Assembly (NCBI GenBank): GCA_017861215.1
Contig: JAGFXN010000037.1
Location: forward strand, 1 to 9,438
Source: Deltaproteobacteria bacterium
GTDB taxonomy: Bacteria; Desulfobacterota; Desulfuromonadia; Geobacterales; DSM-12255
Direction: 5' to 3'
Length of the DNA stretch: 9,438 bases
The notes under the pieces were generated by a model. That model did not search any database, was not told the origin of the DNA, and saw only the letters and a program-made list of their open reading frames with translations. Below are positions 5,608 to 9,438 of this stretch, piece by piece; position 1 is the first letter of the stretch, and the number at the start of each line of letters is the position of its first letter. The translations under genes were made by a program, and so were the position numbers.

Positions 5608-8097
5608 GCAGCTGTCAAGCAGTTCCTTGATCGCCTCCTCGGAAAGCCGCACTATTTCTGCGGCAGTTCTGCCGGAAAAATCGAGCGGGGCGCCGAAAAC
5701 CACTCTGACTTTCCCTTGCTGCGGCCAGCTTGCTCCGCGCGGCAGAATATGCTCGAGGCCGATCATGACTACCGGCACCACCGGGATGCCGAGTTCCTGC
5801 ACCATCACGCCGAGCCCGTTCTGAAACGGCAGCAGCCCGCCCTGCTCTGTCCGCTCACCTTCAGGGAAAAGCAGCAGCGACTCGCCGCGGTCAACCAGCT
5901 TTCCCATATGCTGCAGGGTCGCCCGGAACCCGGATGACTGCGGCAGCGGAAAGACCCCCATAACGATAGAGCAGTATTCAAAGGCGAGCCTCTTCCAGGC
6001 ATGCTGCAGTGCATTATTGAAATTGACAAAGAAAAACTCCGCCCATGCCGCGGTTGACACCCGGTATCGTATTGCGGGCGGCATGGCCAGTTTTATGGTC
6101 GGCTGATCCAGATAGCTGACGTGGTTGGCGATGAACATGACCGGCCCATTCAGCCTGTCAAGATTATGCAGTCCTTCCGGCTGCAGCGTAACAAACAGCC
6201 GGTACAGAGGCGAATGCAGCAGGGCATCTGCCACCCTCCTGACAGCCCGCACCGGCGCTGCTGCCGTCCAGAGCCGGAGGCCTTGCGGCTGCGGACTCTT
6301 GTCACGCCGGACGATCATCCCCCGCAAATCGGCAACTCTTGTCTGCGGACCGATCGCCGCGTCATCCAGATCTATCCGAAACTCCTGTTCAAGAGCATTG
6401 GCAAGCTCCAGCCGGGCAATGGAAGTCAGTCCGAGATCAGCAACCAGACAGGAGTCTTCCCTGATATCCGCCACCGGACAACCGAGCAGCTGTGCTATCA
6501 TAGTGCAGAGCCGGTCTGCAGAGGCGCTCTGCTCCCCGCCGCTTTCCGCAGCCGTCAGCAGCCGCTTTTTGACGATGAATTTCTGGACCTTGAGCGTTGT
6601 TGTTTTCGGCAGTTCCGGATCGGGCCAGACAGAAAACCCGCTTATCCGGTGCAGTTCATCGAGCGCAGCATTCACCTCTGTCACGATCTCATCCAGCGCC
6701 CTGCCGCTGCCATCCGGCACGATGACCGCATGCACCTCTTCGCCGCTCCCCCGGTCGAGGCCGATAACGCAGCCGTCCCTGACCCCCGGGATCCGGAGCA
6801 GGAGATCTTCAAGCTCATCAGGATAGACATTGATACCGGCGCCGGTGATGATGACATCTTTTGCCCTCCCCTTGATGACCAGCGCCCCGTCTGCATCATA
6901 TTCGCCTATGTCGCCGGTGCGGAACCAGCCGTCAGCGGTGAAGGCCTCTTTGGTAGCGGCCTCGTTGCCGTAGTAGCCGGCAAAAATATTGTCGCCGCTG
7001 GCCTGCACCTCCCCATCCTCCAGCCGCAGCCCGACACCCGGCACTGCCCAGCCGACAGCTCCGCAAATCTGCCTTTCAACGGTATTGGTGGCAAGTACCG
7101 GCGCGCATTCACTCAGTCCGTACCCCTCGACCACCGTGAACCCGGCAGTGTTCCAGAAGCGGAAGGTGTCCGGTGACAGCGGCGCCCCGCCGGAGACGAA
7201 CATCCTGAAGTTTTTGCCGAATTTGCGTTGGATGGGGAAGAAGAGCTTTTTCCTGGCAGCGGCAGGGAGGTTTGCCGAGAAGGAACAGAGGCGGGCAAAC
7301 AGGCCGGACAGACCTTTCGTCTCCAGTTCGCGCTCCATCGATCCTCTGAGCAGCTGCAGCAGACGCGGCACGGCAATCATCGCGTAGACGTCTTCTTCGG
7401 CAAAAGCATTCATGATCGCCGACGGTTTGAGAGTGCGCAGATAAATGATCGAGCCGCCAAGATAAAGCGGCGTCAGAAAACCGGCGGTCTGTTCAAACAT
7501 ATGGGAAAGCGGCAGCAGTGACAGGAAGCGGTAGTCGGCACTGACTGAAGGGAACTGGGCAGAGACCTGCAGCACGTTACTGATAAGATTTTTATGGGAA
7601 AGCGCCACCCCCTTCGGCGCACCTGTGGTCCCGGAGGTATAGACCAGTTCGCAAAGGTCGTCCGCTGCACCTCTGGCCAGCGTACCTCGCGGTTCATGCC
7701 CCTTGAGAAGCAGCTCCAGATCCTCCATGACAGCTGTCTGCAGGCCGGCAAGCCGCTCAGTTTTGACACGGCTCTGAATGGCAAAAACCGCCCCGGACAG
7801 GCTGGCAATGCTCTGCGCCCGCTCCTGACCCGACATGAAGTCAACCGGCACGGCAACCGCACCCCGTGCCACAATCCCCCAGAATGAAACCGCCCATGAA
7901 GGGTGATTCGGCCCCCAGAGCAGCACCCTGTCACCGGGGCTGACCCCTGCCGCTTCAAGAAAAGCCGCCATTTTACCTGCCAGCAGATACAGCTCCGCAT
8001 AGCTGCAGGTAAACCGTCTGACGCCGCTTCGATAAATGAGTGCCGTCCGGTCGCCCCGTACGCGGAAAGTTTCCAGCAGCCCGCACAGTCCGTTCAT
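5599..8097 (-). CDS. AMP-forming acyl ligase / acyl carrier domain / PlsC acyltransferase fusion
   Basis: An 832-residue three-part enzyme that probably activates a fatty acid with ATP, loads it on its own carrier domain and transfers it to a lysophospholipid or glycerol-phosphate acceptor at the membrane. The ligase spans residues 1 to about 512, with the P-loop YTSGTTGAPKG (153-163), GYGLSE (325-330), GWFRTGD (390-396), GRAKDVIITGAGINVYP (410-426) and the catalytic lysine K503 in LPKTTTLKVQK. The carrier domain (about 525-597) has DLGLTSIARLEL with S559 as the likely phosphopantetheine site. The PlsC domain (about 630-832) has NHVSYLD (H659-x4-D664), FPEGERT (744-750) and IPVVPV. All key residues are present. 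E. coli Aas joins similar activities in the opposite order and has no internal carrier domain. The acyl substrate and acceptor cannot be read from the sequence. The ATG at 8097 has AGGGG six bases upstream. The gene is a single unit, divergent from the MshEN gene. Confidence 0.92.
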   Translation of the reverse strand: MNGLCGLLETFRVRGDRTALIYRSGVRRFTCSYAELYLLAGKMAAFLEAAGVSPGDRVLLWGPNHPSWAVSFWGIVARGAVAVPVDFMSGQERAQSIASLSGAVFAIQSRVKTERLAGLQTAVMEDLELLLKGHEPRGTLARGAADDLCELVYTSGTTGAPKGVALSHKNLISNVLQVSAQFPSVSADYRFLSLLPLSHMFEQTAGFLTPLYLGGSIIYLRTLKPSAIMNAFAEEDVYAMIAVPRLLQLLRGSMERELETKGLSGLFARLCSFSANLPAAARKKLFFPIQRKFGKNFRMFVSGGAPLSPDTFRFWNTAGFTVVEGYGLSECAPVLATNTVERQICGAVGWAVPGVGLRLEDGEVQASGDNIFAGYYGNEAATKEAFTADGWFRTGDIGEYDADGALVIKGRAKDVIITGAGINVYPDELEDLLLRIPGVRDGCVIGLDRGSGEEVHAVIVPDGSGRALDEIVTEVNAALDELHRISGFSVWPDPELPKTTTLKVQKFIVKKRLLTAAESGGEQSASADRLCTMIAQLLGCPVADIREDSCLVADLGLTSIARLELANALEQEFRIDLDDAAIGPQTRVADLRGMIVRRDKSPQPQGLRLWTAAAPVRAVRRVADALLHSPLYRLFVTLQPEGLHNLDRLNGPVMFIANHVSYLDQPTIKLAMPPAIRYRVSTAAWAEFFFVNFNNALQHAWKRLAFEYCSIVMGVFPLPQSSGFRATLQHMGKLVDRGESLLLFPEGERTEQGGLLPFQNGLGVMVQELGIPVVPVVMIGLEHILPRGASWPQQGKVRVVFGAPLDFSGRTAAEIVRLSEEAIKELLDSCSG

Positions 8098-8117
8098 TGA
8101 GTGCCCCTGCTAACCAG

Positions 8118-8146
8118 TTGTAAATGATTATTTTTTACAGTATAAG
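8118..8146 (+). promoter_or_regulatory. Candidate promoter for the MshEN-domain gene
   Basis: TTGTAA (8118-8123), a 17-base spacer and TATAAG (8141-8146) match the sigma-70 consensus at 4 and 5 of 6 positions. Transcription would start near 8153, giving a leader of about 47 bases that includes GGAGAG eight bases before the ATG. Confidence 0.5.
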
Positions 8147-8166
8147 TGTAATCCTCGCAGAGACAA
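8139..8166 (-). promoter_or_regulatory. Candidate promoter for the ligase-ACP-acyltransferase gene
   Basis: On the minus strand TTGTCT (8166-8161) and TATACT (8144-8139) are separated by 16 bases, matching the consensus at 4 and 5 of 6 positions. The predicted leader is about 35 bases. The -10 overlaps that of the divergent plus-strand promoter. Confidence 0.5.
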
Positions 8167-8199
8167 CAGTGTAGAGATTTTTTATCCGGAGAGACTGCC

Positions 8200-9417
8200 A
8201 TGCAGATGAAAGTCGGTAACATTCTGGTCAAAGAGCGCATCATCAGCGAAGCACAACTTGAAGAAGCGCTGCGCAATCAGGTCATTTTCGGTGGCAGGCT
8301 CGGCACAAACCTGATCGAACTGGGCTATCTAACAGCTGAGCAGCTCGCAGAGTACCTTTCCAGGAGCAAAGGGGTACCCCAGGCAAGACCCGGTGAGCTC
8401 CACTCGATTCATCCTGAAGTTATTGCCTTGATTCCTGCCGAAATCGCAAAAAAACATCAGGTTATCCCGGTGCGACTCGACAAAAAGAGGCTGACTGTCG
8501 CCATGGCAGATCCGGGGGACCTGGCAACAATTGACAAGCTCTCTTTCATGACCGGGATGTACATTAATCCGTTGGTCATCCCGGAACTGCTGCTCATCAT
8601 GGCGTTGGAACGCTACTACAAGATCAAGCGTGAAATCCGTTATATCGCCATTGCCAAGGATATGAGAAGAGACCCGCGCGCTGAAGATCTGCGTGCGCAT
8701 GACGAAATACCGACCATGGGGGCAAGAGTTCCGCAACAACAGCAAGAGGAAGAGTTCATCGAGATTCCCGACTTTGACGGCTTTGACACGGTAGAGGTTC
8801 CGGAAACCCTGCAACCGGTACAGCCTGAACCGGTACAGCCTGAACCGGTACAGCCTGAACCGGTACAGCCGAAACCGGTACAGCCTGAACCGGTAGAGCC
8901 GGAACCAATAGACATCGCTCTGGAGATTGATAGCGGTTACAGCCTTACAGACATGTGCAATGGTCTTGCCGGTGCAACCTCAAGGGATGCCATCGGCGAA
9001 GCGTTGATGGAGTACTTGCGGCGCAGGCATTACCGGGTAGCGCTTTTTCTGCCGAAAGAGCCGATGCTGACAGGATGGCTGGCAGCAGAAGAGAGCGGTT
9101 ATCTGGAGAATTTTACCGACGTCAGGATAGAACTGGCAGCGCCGTCGTTTTTTTTGCAGGTGATCGAATCGAAGAACTTCTGCATGGGACAACTCCTCAG
9201 CCCTGCTGACCTGAAGGCAGCCTCGGCCATGGGTGCCCGGGACAATCCGGCAGTACTGCTGCCAATAGTGTTGATGAACCGTGTCGTTGCCATCCTCTGC
9301 GTCGTCGATACCCTGGAAAAACTCACCAGATCGCTGAACGAACTGCAGAAGCTTGCCGTGAAGTGCTCCATGGCCTTCGAGATTCTGATAATGCGGAACA
9401 AGATTCAGATGGTGTAA
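8200..9417 (+). CDS. Stand-alone MshEN-domain protein with repeat linker and GAF-like C-terminus, candidate c-di-GMP receptor
   Basis: A 405-residue cytoplasmic protein without the secretion ATPase that normally follows this N-terminal domain. Residues 4-27 (KVGNILVKERII...LRNQ) and 33-56 (RLGTNLIELGYL...YLSRS) form the two 24-residue motifs of the MshEN domain, with the expected five-residue spacer VIFGG, so c-di-GMP binding is predicted. Motif 1 has K for the usual R at position 1 and R for the usual G at position 10. The second half of the domain (about 57-145, with ALIPAEIAKKHQVIPV and MADPGDLATIDKL) is typical of GspE/PilB N-termini. A charged linker (about 155-245) contains QQQQEEEF and a PVQPE repeat at 206-236. 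Residues 246-405 lack Walker motifs and resemble a GAF-type fold (NPAVLLPIVLMNRVVAILCVVD at 349-370), a weaker call. The ATG at 8200 has GGAGAG upstream; an ATG two codons later is less well spaced. It probably acts by protein contact in c-di-GMP signalling. Confidence 0.85.
   Translation: MQMKVGNILVKERIISEAQLEEALRNQVIFGGRLGTNLIELGYLTAEQLAEYLSRSKGVPQARPGELHSIHPEVIALIPAEIAKKHQVIPVRLDKKRLTVAMADPGDLATIDKLSFMTGMYINPLVIPELLLIMALERYYKIKREIRYIAIAKDMRRDPRAEDLRAHDEIPTMGARVPQQQQEEEFIEIPDFDGFDTVEVPETLQPVQPEPVQPEPVQPEPVQPKPVQPEPVEPEPIDIALEIDSGYSLTDMCNGLAGATSRDAIGEALMEYLRRRHYRVALFLPKEPMLTGWLAAEESGYLENFTDVRIELAAPSFFLQVIESKNFCMGQLLSPADLKAASAMGARDNPAVLLPIVLMNRVVAILCVVDTLEKLTRSLNELQKLAVKCSMAFEILIMRNKIQMV
8815..8904 (+). 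repeat. 15-bp in-frame tandem repeat in the MshEN protein linker
   Basis: Six consecutive 15-base units begin CCGGTACAGCCTGAA at 8815. Units 1, 2, 3 and 5 are identical; unit 4 (8860-8874) and unit 6 (8890-8904) carry a few changes. The repeats encode PVQPE with PVQPK and PVEPE variants, a stiff proline-rich spacer. The near identity at DNA level points to recent expansion by slippage or recombination. Confidence 0.95.
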
Positions 9418-9421
9418 ACGG

Positions 9422-9436
9422 TTTCCGCTGCGGAAA
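9422..9436 (+). terminator. Possible terminator stem after the MshEN gene, cut by the window end
   Basis: TTTCCG (9422-9427) and CGGAAA (9431-9436) form a perfect 6-bp stem with a CTG loop, starting five bases after the stop codon. The window ends before any T run could be seen. Confidence 0.3.
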
Positions 9437-9438
9437 GA

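Noticed and set aside
6121..7176. 351-codon open frame on the plus strand opposite the ligase fusion
   Set aside because: Shadow of a well-supported gene, with Arg/Pro/His-rich low-information translation and no family motifs.
8815..8904. CRISPR-like array
   Set aside because: Units are contiguous 15-mers with no spacers and lie in frame inside a protein-coding gene.

Overview
The window looks like a piece of chromosome from a GC-rich member of the Desulfuromonadota, most likely a Geobacter-type bacterium. This is an inference from protein style: a Geobacter-like polA, a four-helix membrane GGDEF protein, a DUF503 protein, a stand-alone MshEN-domain protein and an AMP-ligase/ACP/acyltransferase fusion. 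No rRNA, tRNA, CRISPR array, insertion sequence or phage gene is visible. Coding density is high, no gene-free stretch exceeds 150 bases, and every gene that can be recognised appears intact.

Layout. Bases 1-104 hold a short 8-bp degenerate tandem repeat and no gene. polA (DNA polymerase I) fills 105-2906 on the minus strand. It carries an unusual in-frame insertion of about 44 codons (near 1728-1859) made of nested inverted repeats, inside an otherwise complete 3'-5' exonuclease domain. Divergent from polA is a membrane diguanylate cyclase (3032-3931, plus). A tightly coupled minus-strand pair follows: a DUF4177-like small protein (4303-4476) and a DUF503 protein (4017-4298). An Hsp20 small heat-shock protein (4618-5061, plus) is divergent from that pair. 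A small lipoprotein with a chitobiase-C-terminal-like domain (5206-5607, plus) overlaps, tail to tail by 9 bp, the large minus-strand gene at 5599-8097. That gene encodes an AMP-forming acyl ligase, an acyl carrier domain and a PlsC acyltransferase in one chain. The last gene (8200-9417, plus) encodes an N-terminal MshEN domain (two 24-residue motifs, predicted c-di-GMP binding), a Pro/Glu/Val/Gln repeat linker and a C-terminal GAF-like region. It is transcribed divergently from the fusion gene, and the two predicted promoters share their -10 region.

Functionally the window mixes DNA repair and replication (PolA), proteostasis (Hsp20), phospholipid or fatty-acid recycling (the fusion) and c-di-GMP signalling (the GGDEF producer at 3032 and the MshEN candidate receptor at 8200). 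Apart from the DUF4177-DUF503 pair, the genes look like single transcription units. The points most worth a second look are the palindromic insert in polA, the ligase-ACP-acyltransferase fusion (reverse domain order to E. coli Aas), and the ATPase-less MshEN protein with its in-frame 15-bp repeats. I did not see evidence for a wholly new multi-gene system.
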